A DNA stretch of 64,000 bases, from assembly GCF_002305855.1 (NCBI RefSeq), contig NZ_CP022163.1, positions 8,871,765-8,935,764 on the forward strand, given 5' to 3'. Made by a program: the position numbers and the translations under genes. This DNA comes from Melittangium boletus DSM 14713 (GTDB taxonomy: Bacteria > Myxococcota > Myxococcia > Myxococcales > Myxococcaceae). Shown here one piece after another: positions 43,257-52,563 of the stretch (the stretch's first letter is position 1; the number at the start of each line of letters is the position of its first letter). The notes below the pieces were generated by a model. The model did not search any database and was not told the origin of the DNA. It worked only from the letters and a program-made list of their open reading frames with translations.

Positions 43257-43274
43257 TAAGTGGAAGCTCACGAC

Positions 43275-43580
43275 CTATCTCTTCACCTCTACCCGCCTCC
43301 CAACAACAATAAAAATGAAGAGCGAGTAGAGAAACCAATTCATCACCAGCAGAAGACCATTCAACCAGCCAGGGAAACCGCCAAACAGGGTGGTTGGAAT
43401 AGGAACCCCCCATGAATCCCGGGCGAAGCGAAGCAGACTTCCAGCCCCCAGAAAGGGACCGTATAACAAAACCTGGAGCACGCGTGAAATGATGTCCCGG
43501 CCTAGCAGAGCGCTAAAGGTGAAAATCTGGAGGAGTAGCACCAGGAACGAGCCTAGAAGGGCTGTCGGCCATTGCCTCAC
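43275..43580 (-). CDS. Small three-helix membrane protein
   Basis: 101 residues from GTG 43580, which overlaps the stop of the upstream gene (GTGA). Hydrophobic segments: ALLGSFLVLLLQIFTFSALL, a short one around LLYGPFLGAGSLL, and LNGLLLVMNWFLYSLFIFIV. The DNA is noticeably less GC-rich than the mutase genes beside it. Coupling of a small membrane protein to a large soluble protein resembles effector/immunity pairs, but no family was recognised. Confidence 0.65.
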   Translation of the reverse strand: MRQWPTALLGSFLVLLLQIFTFSALLGRDIISRVLQVLLYGPFLGAGSLLRFARDSWGVPIPTTLFGGFPGWLNGLLLVMNWFLYSLFIFIVVGRRVEVKR

Positions 43581-45283
43581 AGGGCCCTCAGCTTGGCCAG
43601 TGACGTAGCATCCAGCTGAAGCCGCTCCGCGAACTTGATGCCCGTGGGCGACGCTGACAGACGCGGATTGGCATCCGCGAACTTGTTATAGACGTAAGTG
43701 CCGTAGCGCAATCCCCAATAGAATCGTGCCCACGAGCCCTTGCTTGCGTTCGCTGGAGGCCCCGCCAGCGTGCCCAGAACGCTTTGGACCGTTTCCGCCA
43801 GAACGCTCGTGTCGATGGCGTACGCGGACCCGTGATGCATGATGATCTGCCACTCCCCCACCGCGGGCGCATAGGCTCTCGCGACGTACTTGAAGCTGCG
43901 CTTGCTCAACAAATGGAGCGTGACATCCTGGTTGCAGGGTACCAGCGGCGCTCCCGGTTCAGAGTAAGGTGTTCCCGGCGATGTGGGAGAGCCCCCGCTC
44001 CATCCACGAACCCATTTAGGATTCGTGTCGAACCAGCCAAAGGGATCGTAACGGAGATTGCCCCAACGCCAGTGTGTATGAAAGCAATCGTGAGCGCAGA
44101 ATGGCGCCATCGACACGGGCGCGTTCAGGTTCCATGCGGGTGGGCTCTTGGCCACGGCCTCCCATGGCAGCTTCATCTTAGGCGCCATGTGGATGTTGTC
44201 GAACTCGCCCTGACGGGCCCACTTGGTGACGTTGCGGGCATGGTATTTCGCGCCAGCGGGCAATGTGCCCATCGGGCCCGGGACAATCACCTCACGAAGG
44301 GACTTGACCGCCCCCACCGAGGTCCGCTTCACCGCCCCCCGCTTGACGACCTCGAACTTGCCGGGGGAGGGCTCCGCCCAATAATAGTCGAACAGGAGGT
44401 TCCAAAAGGGCAGGTCAGGAGTGACCGTCTTGTCATTGTTGTCCGCATAGAGTCCGCTTGAGATCTCCGGCGCCATCTCGTCATCACCCATGGACACATG
44501 GGGAGTACGCTCATTGCGTGTCAGGGTGATGGCGCCCTCAACGCTCTCCACCGGCTTGTTGGTGGCGATCATCAGATGAGGCAGGAGTCGGGCCGCCCCC
44601 AGCACCCCGCCTGGTTCGAAGTCATTCCTCTCGCCTGTGCAGCCTAGCGCCAGACAGACGAGAATCCGGAACGGCTGATTGGAACCGACGGGAAGAATGG
44701 CTCCTGTGTCCGGTGTGGCAATAGCCCGGACCTGTCGTGATGAATTGATCTCGTAGCCGAAGATGTGGTGGAAGCTAGAGTGAAGATTCGCGGGGAGTTG
44801 CCAGAACCCCTTGCTGGATTCAGGGACAACGCCCTCGTCCACGGACTCGGTTTTGAGCAGGAAGTCCTGGGTGAGCGGCAGAAGGATCTTCACGCCACCA
44901 TGTAGCGTCGCGCCGACCTCTCCCCACTTGATGCTGTCAAGGACAGGCATCACCATGTCCTGCATGGTCCGATGCCGGGCTGTCACCTGAGTGACCGTAT
45001 CCAAAGTGGGGTGCTGGTACTCCCACAGCTTCTTGGTATGGATTCGGGCCTCATCCGAGTCCAGCTCTCTGAGTTCCTGGGAACCAAGCGCCACCAACCG
45101 TTTTGCCCCCTTGAAAGAGTCCTTGATCGGGCCACCCGTCGCGTGGAGCAACGTCTGCTTCAGCCAGGAGGCCAGCGACCCTCCCCTCTCGGAGACGACA
45201 CGCGCGACAATGGGTTCCAACCGGGTGAACTCACGCTTGGCCTCATTGGGCTCACGTCGAGGGGGTATCCAAGAACCAGTCAT
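43577..45283 (-). CDS. Large protein of unknown function, coupled to small membrane protein
   Basis: 568 residues from ATG 45283 with GGAG seven bases upstream. No signal peptide or membrane segment. A Cys/His-rich segment near residue 395 (PFCAHDCFHTHWRWG) could bind a metal, and several Trp/His-rich stretches follow (GEWQIIMHHGSAYAIDTS). I do not recognise a family. The gene is less GC-rich and less biased in third codon positions than its neighbours, consistent with horizontal acquisition. It may be an effector whose immunity protein is the overlapping membrane gene, or an enzyme with a membrane partner. Confidence 0.65.
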   Translation of the reverse strand: MTGSWIPPRREPNEAKREFTRLEPIVARVVSERGGSLASWLKQTLLHATGGPIKDSFKGAKRLVALGSQELRELDSDEARIHTKKLWEYQHPTLDTVTQVTARHRTMQDMVMPVLDSIKWGEVGATLHGGVKILLPLTQDFLLKTESVDEGVVPESSKGFWQLPANLHSSFHHIFGYEINSSRQVRAIATPDTGAILPVGSNQPFRILVCLALGCTGERNDFEPGGVLGAARLLPHLMIATNKPVESVEGAITLTRNERTPHVSMGDDEMAPEISSGLYADNNDKTVTPDLPFWNLLFDYYWAEPSPGKFEVVKRGAVKRTSVGAVKSLREVIVPGPMGTLPAGAKYHARNVTKWARQGEFDNIHMAPKMKLPWEAVAKSPPAWNLNAPVSMAPFCAHDCFHTHWRWGNLRYDPFGWFDTNPKWVRGWSGGSPTSPGTPYSEPGAPLVPCNQDVTLHLLSKRSFKYVARAYAPAVGEWQIIMHHGSAYAIDTSVLAETVQSVLGTLAGPPANASKGSWARFYWGLRYGTYVYNKFADANPRLSASPTGIKFAERLQLDATSLAKLRAL

Positions 45284-45371
45284 CGCGTGGCTCCAAAAGA
45301 GTCAGTTGTTCCACCCAAGAGAGTCCTGCAGACGACAGCGAACATGCCGGACAAGCGCGCGGGAAGTCTAG

Positions 45372-45800
45372 TTCCTGGACACAAGGCCCGCCAATGCAGG
45401 CGGTGTCGTCTCCCCGGAGCACGGGGACGGGTCGTCCCCACGGACCGCGAAGTGGACGCGGAACATCTCCGCCACTACCGAGAGCGAGACGGTGGCCCTC
45501 CGGCATGACCCGCGAGGCAACACCCTCGTCCTGGTGACGGACATCGGCGGCCCCATCGACTTCGGCGCCGGACCCATCAGCCCACCCGCCTCGGCCGCGA
45601 ACTCGCGCATCGCGGGACTGGCCCGCTACGCGCCTGATGGCCGCCTGCGGTGGGACATCCTCCTCTCCGGGCGAGCCCACCTCCGAGCTGCCCGCGGCTG
45701 GCGCCTTTGGCGCCGCGATGGCGGTCGACTCGAAGGGCAACATCCTGCTGTCCCTGAATGTCGGCGGCCGACTCGTCCGGGATGGCGTGAGGAGGGCTCG
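45372..45800 (+). pseudogene. Frameshifted fragment of a beta-propeller (SBBP-type) secreted protein
   Basis: From 45372 one frame reads AKWTRNISATTESETVALRH, then GNTLVLVTDIGGPIDFGAGP and ARYAPDGRLRWDILL, the typical blade pattern of SBBP/beta-propeller lipoproteins common in myxobacteria. At about 45660 the pattern continues in the next frame (GAAMAVDSKGNILLSLNVGG). There is no start, signal or complete blade set, so this is a decayed 3'-less and 5'-less remnant. It fills the otherwise empty 600-bp gap between the two unrecognised large genes. Confidence 0.6.
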
Positions 45801-45880
45801 TGTTCGCCCGGGACTTCCGGGAAGTCCTGAATGAGTTCCGGATCTCCGAGGGACCGGGTACACTGCGGACAGGAGAGCCC

Positions 45881-47971
45881 ATGTTCGACCCCCACAACAT
45901 CGACCTCTTGATCCGCCGCGCCGTCTTGATGGGCCTGGTGCGTTTGGACATGCCCCAAACGACGCTCGCCAGCTCCGACTACCGCCTCCTGTTGGACACC
46001 ATCGCGGAGTTCCTGGGCCGGGTCCGTCAGGGGGCCGGGATACGCCGCATGCTGTACGACTACGCGGAGGTGTGCCGGGCTCCGCTGGACCAGCAACTGA
46101 GCACCCACCTGCAAGAGGACGGGGAGACGCCCAAGCAGAGCAGATACCACCGCTCTCAACATCAGGGTCTCGCCAACCTGAAGAAGATCTCCAAGTCGCT
46201 GCCCCAGCAGGTGGCCAATGACATCCACAACCCCAACATCCTCGTCAACTGCGACTCGGGGACCGAGGGGGAGCTGGGGTGCAAGCCGGGAAACATCAAG
46301 ATCTACCAGGCCGTGTTCGCGCCGTCCTATGGCGAGAATGACTACAAGGACGTGTACGAGGAGACGGGCAACAAGAAGCGGATCGTCATCCACCCCGCCA
46401 AGGGTGGCAAGTGCAACGTCAGCATCGGCAACCCCTTTCGAAGCGTCGGCTGGTTCTTCAATTATGTGAGCCAGGGCTCCAAGACCGCCTTGATCCGGAT
46501 GTGGGAGATTCCCCAGAAGCACTTCGTCACGCTGCTGCAGAACTGCGGCACCGAGTGGCAGGTCGCCCAGGTGCGCGATGCCGCCCGGAAGGGGCTGGAT
46601 CCCCAGGGGCTCGCCAGGCGCGTCTACGTCGAGATGTGTGACCACAAGGCCACCAACCAGTTCGGCCTGTGGACCCATGAGGAGAACGGCACGCCCACCG
46701 AGTTCGGCAAGTGGTTCATGTCCGTGTCCGAGCGCATGGTCACCTATTACGATCCCAACGGGACCCACAAGCCCAACAAACGGGATGGGGACTGCCGGCC
46801 CATCGGGCGACTGCTCGACTGTCTCGGCATCTCCACGTCCGTGACGGATCGCTTCCACGACCTGGGAACGAGCAACAGCGACGCCAACGGCAACCTGACC
46901 ATGAATCGGGACATGGTGGAGAAGGACGCCGAGCTCCTGCGCATCCTCGATGTGCTGGAGATGGGCAGGGAAGACGCCGCGGATGTGATCGACGGCATGG
47001 GCAAGAAGTACGTCCGCATCTTCTGCAACCTGCTCACCTACAACGACATGAACCCGCAGCGGTTCAACCTGATGCGTCAGTACACGAGCACCGGACTCAA
47101 CGTCACGAACCTGCGCCTGGAAACCCAGTTCATGATCCAGGTCCACCAGAGCCGGACGTGGTACGGCGCGGTCCGCAAGGTGGTGGAGCTCGTCCGCGGG
47201 AACCTCGCCAAGGCCGACCTTCCCCTCCCCGAGGACGTCCAGGCCACGCTTCCCCCCATCGCCCGCCATTGCACGTTGTACCGGCAGGTGCTGGACGTCC
47301 TCCAGAACGCCTTGGGGGGCGGTGGGACGGGATCGCTCTTCGAGCGCAACGGGCAGATCATCGACGCGCTCAATGTCATCCTGCGGCCCTTGTGCAGTGG
47401 GGGCAGCAGTCTGCGACTGGCCGCCGTCAAGACGAAGAACGAGAAGTTCGTCTTCCCACCCCTCAGCGACCTCAACTTCGAGATTGGCGCTTCCCACCGC
47501 TCGAAGACCGTGGGACTGAAAGGTCCGATCGACTCCCTGGACGGCAACGTGAGCCCCGGCTTCATCAAGAGCTACAAGTTCGCCGATCCCCTGCCGTCCT
47601 CCACCCAGACGAGCAACACCAAGTTCCAGCTCTTCGAGCACGAGCCGGTCCTGTACCGGCTTCAGGACAAGGAGTTGCCCCTCATGGGCGGCATCTCCGG
47701 CACCACGCGGGACATCTTCCGCTTCTTCGGCTCCGAACTCCGGGACACCTCCTTCTGGAGCTTCTTCTCCGTCGTCGCGGCGTTCATGATCAAGAACCAC
47801 TACCACAGCCTCATCGAGTGCTACGCGGCGGCCCTGCAGTACTACAAGCGAGACTCGGCGACGCCCGGCACCAACCCCCTCTCCACCCTGGGCAACGGCA
47901 CCTCCAGCGCGGCCATGTACAAGCATGTCCGCCTGCTCACGAGCGTTCCCTTCCTCACGCCCCGGACCTGA
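45881..47971 (+). CDS. Large protein of unknown function, 696 residues
   Basis: Starts at ATG 45881, where AGGAGAGCCC precedes it; the frame's earlier start overlaps the pseudogene. No signal peptide. Mostly helical with conserved-looking aromatic patches (WFFNYVSQGSKTALIRMWEI, FGLWTHEENGTPTEFGKWFM) and a C-terminal hydrophobic helix around FWSFFSVVAAFMIKNHYHS. No catalytic motif recognised. It is transcribed away from the 568-residue gene, with the pseudogene between them. The DUF4336 gene follows by 11 bp but looks like ordinary chromosome. Confidence 0.65.
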   Translation: MFDPHNIDLLIRRAVLMGLVRLDMPQTTLASSDYRLLLDTIAEFLGRVRQGAGIRRMLYDYAEVCRAPLDQQLSTHLQEDGETPKQSRYHRSQHQGLANLKKISKSLPQQVANDIHNPNILVNCDSGTEGELGCKPGNIKIYQAVFAPSYGENDYKDVYEETGNKKRIVIHPAKGGKCNVSIGNPFRSVGWFFNYVSQGSKTALIRMWEIPQKHFVTLLQNCGTEWQVAQVRDAARKGLDPQGLARRVYVEMCDHKATNQFGLWTHEENGTPTEFGKWFMSVSERMVTYYDPNGTHKPNKRDGDCRPIGRLLDCLGISTSVTDRFHDLGTSNSDANGNLTMNRDMVEKDAELLRILDVLEMGREDAADVIDGMGKKYVRIFCNLLTYNDMNPQRFNLMRQYTSTGLNVTNLRLETQFMIQVHQSRTWYGAVRKVVELVRGNLAKADLPLPEDVQATLPPIARHCTLYRQVLDVLQNALGGGGTGSLFERNGQIIDALNVILRPLCSGGSSLRLAAVKTKNEKFVFPPLSDLNFEIGASHRSKTVGLKGPIDSLDGNVSPGFIKSYKFADPLPSSTQTSNTKFQLFEHEPVLYRLQDKELPLMGGISGTTRDIFRFFGSELRDTSFWSFFSVVAAFMIKNHYHSLIECYAAALQYYKRDSATPGTNPLSTLGNGTSSAAMYKHVRLLTSVPFLTPRT

Positions 47972-47982
47972 GCCGCCGAGCC

Positions 47983-48774
47983 ATGCCCCCACCCGCCCCC
48001 ACTCCCGAGTCCTCCGAGGCGCTGTGGGAGGGCGCCATCCGCCTGTACACGCCCCTCGACGTTCCCAAGCCCCTGGTGGAGAACGTGTGGCTCGTCGACG
48101 GCCCCGTGGTCCGGATGGCGGCCTACGGCACGCACATTCCCTTTCCCTCGCGCATGACGATCGTGCGGCTGGCGAACGGCGACCTGTGGTTGCACTCGCC
48201 CACCGCGCTCTCCGAGGCACTCCGGCGGCGCGTGGAGAGCCTGGGACGGGTGGCCCATCTCGTCTCGCCCAACAAGATTCACTACGCCCATATCGCCGCG
48301 TGGAAGGCGGCCTATCCGGATGCGCGGGCCTGGGCCTCGCCCGGCGTGCGCGAGCGCGCCGCGAGCCAGGGGATCGCCGTGAGCTTCGACGCCGAACTCG
48401 GCGAGGCCTCCCCTCCCGAGTGGGAGGCCGAGATTGATCAGCTCGTGTTCCGAGGCAGCCGATTCATGGAGGAGGTGATCTTCCTGCACCGGGCCAGCCG
48501 CACCCTCGTGCTCGCCGACCTCATCGAGAACTTCGAGGCGGACCATGTCCGCCCCGGACTGCGTCGGCTCGCACGCTTCGCCGGGAGCCTGCACCCGGAT
48601 GGAAAAATGCCGGTGGACCTGCGCCTGACGTTCCTGGGCCGCAAGGCTCAGGCGCGCGCCTGTCTGGAGCGAATGCTGGCGTGGCGGCCCGAGCGGATCG
48701 TCCTCGCCCACGGACGCTGTTACCAGGAGCGGGGCACCGAGGAGCTGCGGCGGGCGTTCCGCTGGCTCGGCTGA
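47983..48774 (+). CDS. DUF4336 protein (metallo-beta-lactamase-like relative)
   Basis: 263 residues from ATG 47983. The sequence ALWEGAIRLYTPLDVPKPLV, followed by RMTIVRLANGDLWLHSP and later HLVSPNKIHYAHIAAWKAAY, fits DUF4336, a family related to metallo-beta-lactamase folds but with altered metal ligands. LADLIENF and IVLAHGRC supply the later conserved positions. Activity is unknown. Cytoplasmic. Confidence 0.75.
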   Translation: MPPPAPTPESSEALWEGAIRLYTPLDVPKPLVENVWLVDGPVVRMAAYGTHIPFPSRMTIVRLANGDLWLHSPTALSEALRRRVESLGRVAHLVSPNKIHYAHIAAWKAAYPDARAWASPGVRERAASQGIAVSFDAELGEASPPEWEAEIDQLVFRGSRFMEEVIFLHRASRTLVLADLIENFEADHVRPGLRRLARFAGSLHPDGKMPVDLRLTFLGRKAQARACLERMLAWRPERIVLAHGRCYQERGTEELRRAFRWLG

Positions 48775-48824
48775 GCGGCCGCGGCCCCTGGTCAGGCATG
48801 GGGCGGGTACGGCAAGCTCCACGC

Positions 48825-50168
48825 ATGAGCACCGCGCGAGCCGCCCTTCCCCCAGGTCCCCGATCCCTGCCCGTGCTCGGGACCCTCATCGACTACGCGA
48901 AGGATCCCCTCGGCTTCATCGAGGCCTGCGTCCGCGACCACGGAGACGTGGTGTACGTCGAGCTCCTGGGCCAGCGCACCTATGTGCTCCAGCGCCCGGA
49001 GCACATCGAGCACGTGCTGGTCACCCGGCACCGGCACTACATCAAGGATGCATTCCAGCGCGAATTGATGGGAGGCCGGCTGCTGGGCAACGGCCTGCTC
49101 ACCAACGAGGGCGAGCCCTGGCTGCGGCAGCGGCGGCTGATGCAGCCCGCCTTCCATCGCCAGCGTCTGGCCGCCTACGGACGGGTGATGGCCGAGCACG
49201 CCCGCCGTCAGCTCGCCACGTGGCGGGACGGAGAGGTCCGCGACGTCAACGCGGACATGATGCGGCTGACGCTCGGCATCGTCATCAAGAGCCTGTTCGA
49301 CCTGGAGCTGGACGGAAAGGCGGAGGCCGTGGGCCCCTCGTTGGCCCGGGTGATGGAGCACTTCGCCGGGGTGCAGGCCCTCATCTTCCCCGACTGGCTG
49401 CCCACGCCGGAGAACCTCGGCTACCGGGCGGCCCTGGGGCAACTGGACGCGCTCGTCTCCAGCCTCATCCGGCGGCGGCGCGAGGCGGGGGGAGGCGAGA
49501 CGGAGGATCTGCTGTCGACGTTGCTCCACGTCCAGGACGACGAAGGCCAGCACATGAGCGACCCGCAGATCCGCGACGAGGTGATGACCCTGATGCTCGC
49601 GGGGCACGAGACGACGTCCATCAACCTGGCCTTCTGCTTCCACCTGCTGGCACGCCACCCGGAGGCCGAGGCCTCGCTGCACCGGGAGCTGGACTCGGTG
49701 CTGGGGGGCCGGGAGCCCACCCTGGAGGACCTGCCCGCCCTGCCCTTCACCGACTCCGTGGTGAAGGAGGCCCTGCGGCTCTATCCGCCCGCGTGGACGC
49801 TCGGGCGCGAGGCGCTCGAGGATGACGAGATCGGCGGCTGGTCCATCGCCAAGGGCTCGGTGATGATGATGAACCCGTGGACGGTGCACCGGGATGCGCG
49901 CCTCTACGAGGATCCCCTCGCCTTCCGGCCCCAACGCTGGGTGGACGGGCTGGAGAAACGCCTGCCGCGCTTCGCGTGGTTTCCCTTCGGCGGAGGCCCG
50001 AGGCTGTGCATCGGCATGGGCTTCGCGTTGATGGAGGCACGGCTGGTGCTGGCGACCCTGGCCCAGCGCTTCCGCTTCGAGCGGGCTCCCGAAGACGACG
50101 TGGAGCTGCTGCCCTCCATCACCCTGCGCCCCAAGCATGGGGTGAAGGTGCGGGTGCGCACGCGGTAG
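48825..50168 (+). CDS. Cytochrome P450
   Basis: 447 residues from ATG 48825. The haem-binding loop FGGGPRLCIG (388-397) contains Cys395 as the thiolate ligand; I-helix LMLAGHETTSINL (~255-268) has the acid-Thr oxygen-activation pair; KEALRLYPP has the E-x-x-R motif. No membrane anchor, so soluble. The build (class resembling CYP102/CYP4-type fatty-acid or terpenoid hydroxylases) suggests a hydrophobic substrate. No ferredoxin or reductase gene is adjacent. Myxobacteria carry many P450s in secondary metabolism. Confidence 0.95.
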   Translation: MSTARAALPPGPRSLPVLGTLIDYAKDPLGFIEACVRDHGDVVYVELLGQRTYVLQRPEHIEHVLVTRHRHYIKDAFQRELMGGRLLGNGLLTNEGEPWLRQRRLMQPAFHRQRLAAYGRVMAEHARRQLATWRDGEVRDVNADMMRLTLGIVIKSLFDLELDGKAEAVGPSLARVMEHFAGVQALIFPDWLPTPENLGYRAALGQLDALVSSLIRRRREAGGGETEDLLSTLLHVQDDEGQHMSDPQIRDEVMTLMLAGHETTSINLAFCFHLLARHPEAEASLHRELDSVLGGREPTLEDLPALPFTDSVVKEALRLYPPAWTLGREALEDDEIGGWSIAKGSVMMMNPWTVHRDARLYEDPLAFRPQRWVDGLEKRLPRFAWFPFGGGPRLCIGMGFALMEARLVLATLAQRFRFERAPEDDVELLPSITLRPKHGVKVRVRTR

Positions 50169-50174
50169 CCGGAG

Positions 50175-51311
50175 TCAGGGCCGGAGGAAGCGCACGAGCT
50201 GGTAGCCCATGCCTCCTGGCCCGAACCCCCGCGCGTTCTGCAACTGGAGCACGAGCAGCCCCGAGGGCAGCTCCTCGTAGACATCGGCGCGCACGTTCTC
50301 GTTGGGATTCAGCCGGGGGTAATGGAGCAGCGCCACCCAGTCCACTCCATCGAGGCTGGCCCAGACGTGCGCGCTCTCCTCGCTCGGCGCATAAGCATCA
50401 CCCAGGGGCTCGCGGGCGACGCCCGCCACGAAGCCTCCCGCGCGTAGCCGGTAGGTGGAGTAGGCGGCGCCCGAGAGCGGATTGAGCTCGACATACGTCC
50501 CATCCGGCGAGAGCTGGGCGATGTGCGGCCGGCCAGGAAGCCAGTTGATGTCCTGGGCATAGAGCAGCGATCCATCGTCGAGCACCGCGGCGGTGACGAC
50601 GAGGGCCTGCTGGCCGGAGAGGACCCGCTTCCAGTTGGAGCCCTTGCTCGTGGAGCGGAGGATGGCCGACTGCTGGATGTTGTCTCCGAAGAACGCCCAG
50701 AGCGCATGGCGGGCCGGATCCACCGCCAGCCCGTGCCCATGCCGGTGGCCCTCGAAGACCTGCCTCACCTTCCAGGTGCGGCCCTGATCGCCGCTCGCGT
50801 GGAGGCGGAGGGGCGCGTTCTGGGAGGTGAAGGCCTGGTACTCCAGCAGGTACACGGTGCCGTCGAGCTCCGCGATGTTCCGCGACGTGAGCAGGCGGTA
50901 GTTGCCCAGCGCGAGCACCTCGCTCCAGGAGGCGCCGCCGTCGCTCGAGCGGGCCAGGTAATGGGCGCCCGCGCGTTCGATGTCGGCCAGCAGCGTGCCA
51001 TCGGCGAGGGCGGAGATGACATGGAAGGAGCCCCCGAGCGGCGTGCGGCCCTTGAGGGTCCAGGTCCGCGCCCCATCCGTGCTCGCGTAGAGTCGGCTGG
51101 TGGAGTCACCCAGCTTCAAGGCATACGCCGTGCCCGAGGGGGCGACGGTTAAAAACCGATGGGTGGTGTTGGTGAAGACCACCTGCAAGCCCGGCGTTGC
51201 CTGGGCGGGACTCGCCTCGAGGACGTCTGGAAATGGCGCGGCGAGGGATGCCGTCGAGAGCAGCAGCACGGCGAGGAAGAGCGCGGTGCGATGGTGGACA
51301 CGACGGAGCAT
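50175..51311 (-). CDS. Secreted BNR/sialidase-like beta-propeller protein
   Basis: 378 residues from ATG 51311 with signal peptide ALFLAVLLLSTASLAA. Several Asp-box (BNR) repeats S-x-D-G-G-x-x-W are visible: YASTDGARTWTLKG, RSSDGGASWSEVL, HASGDQGRTWKVRQ, RSTSKGSNWKRVL, ASLDGVDWVAL. These fold as a five- or six-bladed propeller. The catalytic residues of true sialidases (Arg triad) are not obvious, so a binding or structural role is as likely. Converges on the P450 gene with six bases between stops. Confidence 0.8.
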   Translation of the reverse strand: MLRRVHHRTALFLAVLLLSTASLAAPFPDVLEASPAQATPGLQVVFTNTTHRFLTVAPSGTAYALKLGDSTSRLYASTDGARTWTLKGRTPLGGSFHVISALADGTLLADIERAGAHYLARSSDGGASWSEVLALGNYRLLTSRNIAELDGTVYLLEYQAFTSQNAPLRLHASGDQGRTWKVRQVFEGHRHGHGLAVDPARHALWAFFGDNIQQSAILRSTSKGSNWKRVLSGQQALVVTAAVLDDGSLLYAQDINWLPGRPHIAQLSPDGTYVELNPLSGAAYSTYRLRAGGFVAGVAREPLGDAYAPSEESAHVWASLDGVDWVALLHYPRLNPNENVRADVYEELPSGLLVLQLQNARGFGPGGMGYQLVRFLRP

Positions 51312-51394
51312 GGGCGACCTCGTTTCTCCAAAGGGGCTCTCGCCCAGGAACAACGAGGCGAAAGCCCGAATTTCGAGGGCCCCGGCGCGAGGCG

Positions 51395-52492
51395 CTACTC
51401 GTCCACCCCGCGCAAGAGGTCCTGCAGGTCGCGCAGGAACGGCAGGACGTACGTCTTGACGGGCCGAGCGACCTTGCCGCCCTTGTTGGCCAACTGGCCC
51501 GTGGCCCAATAGGAGGTCTCGAAGCCGAACGGGGATTGACGGCCACTCGCGCTGTTGGCCTGCGCGAGCAGCGCCTCGAACACCTCCTCGCCGAAGATCT
51601 GCCGCACCATCTGCAGATCCGCGCCCGCCCACACGTGCGGCCCCTCCTGCACGTTCACCATGTCCAGCGCCCCCATGCCCTTGCCCTGGAGCTTGGGCGC
51701 CTCGCCGATGCCGAAGCGCGCCACGTACAGCCGCCGGGTCACCATGTTGAGCCACGCGCTGTGGATGAGCATGCCGTGCAGCGAGTGGTAGCGGGTCATG
51801 AACTGGTAGAACCCGCCCACCCGCATGCCACCCTTCAGGGGGATGTCGCCCTTGATGTCCACGTTGTCCCCGCCGGCCAGCACGATGCTCCGGGGCATCT
51901 TGCCCGAGCCCCGCTCTCGCACCTCGAAGCCCCCGGGGAAGTGGCTCGCGCTCGTGGTCAGTACGTCCTCGACGGTGAGCGCCTGCGCCTTGGCGAAGGA
52001 CTCCTCGGAGAGCTCCAGGGACATGAACACCCCGTACACATGCGCCTCGTGGCTCTCCTCGTAAAAGGAGGTGAAGGGCGCCTGGGTCTCCTCGAGGGCC
52101 TCCTCGAGCAGACGGCAGAGCAGATCGGGGTTGGGCTTGAAGCTCTCGAAGGCATCGTCCAGCACCTTCTCGCCGGACTTGAAGCCGAACTTGTGGTGCA
52201 TGGAGTGCGCGTCGTCCAGGACCTTGAGCACCTGCTTCAGCTTGGGCACGCCGGCGTTCCCCTCGCGCACCGCCTTGACGGGCATGCCCAGGTACTTGTT
52301 CTTGAGCTGGAACACCTTTCGAGTGCCCTGCGTCCCCCAGTTCGTCACCTTCCCCACGCTGGAGCGGGAGACGGGCTTGCGCGCGGCGAGCGCGACGGCC
52401 CCCAGCGCCATCGCGCCCAGACCCATCACGGCGACCTGCCCCATCGACAGGGAGGGAGAAGAGGAATTGTCCTTCGAATCGGAGCGGCGCAT
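51395..52492 (-). CDS. Protein of unknown function with N-terminal membrane segment
   Basis: 365 residues from ATG 52492; the longer frame continues into the hydrolase gene. A Ser/charged N-terminus precedes one hydrophobic helix (VAVMGLGAMALGAVALAA) and then a soluble region with acidic helices (LLCRLLEEALEETQAPFTSF) and a beta-rich half (GGDNVDIKGDIPLKGGMRVG). No family recognised. Probably inner-membrane anchored. Confidence 0.65.
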   Translation of the reverse strand: MRRSDSKDNSSSPSLSMGQVAVMGLGAMALGAVALAARKPVSRSSVGKVTNWGTQGTRKVFQLKNKYLGMPVKAVREGNAGVPKLKQVLKVLDDAHSMHHKFGFKSGEKVLDDAFESFKPNPDLLCRLLEEALEETQAPFTSFYEESHEAHVYGVFMSLELSEESFAKAQALTVEDVLTTSASHFPGGFEVRERGSGKMPRSIVLAGGDNVDIKGDIPLKGGMRVGGFYQFMTRYHSLHGMLIHSAWLNMVTRRLYVARFGIGEAPKLQGKGMGALDMVNVQEGPHVWAGADLQMVRQIFGEEVFEALLAQANSASGRQSPFGFETSYWATGQLANKGGKVARPVKTYVLPFLRDLQDLLRGVDE

Positions 52493-52563
52493 GGGGGCCT
52501 CGGAGGGATGGGGGGAGAGCCAGGATAGAGAAGGAACCCTGGATATTCCAGCCGCCCAGCACG

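Noticed and set aside
39582..43271. Minus-strand open frame of 1,229 codons opposite icmF
   Set aside because: Antisense shadow of icmF; low-complexity, no recognisable motif, and it runs through the adjacent gene ends.
45626..48220. Minus-strand open frame of 864 codons opposite the 696-residue gene
   Set aside because: The plus-strand gene has a proper ribosome binding site, varied composition and helical segments; the antisense product is biased Gly/Val/Glu/His without structure.
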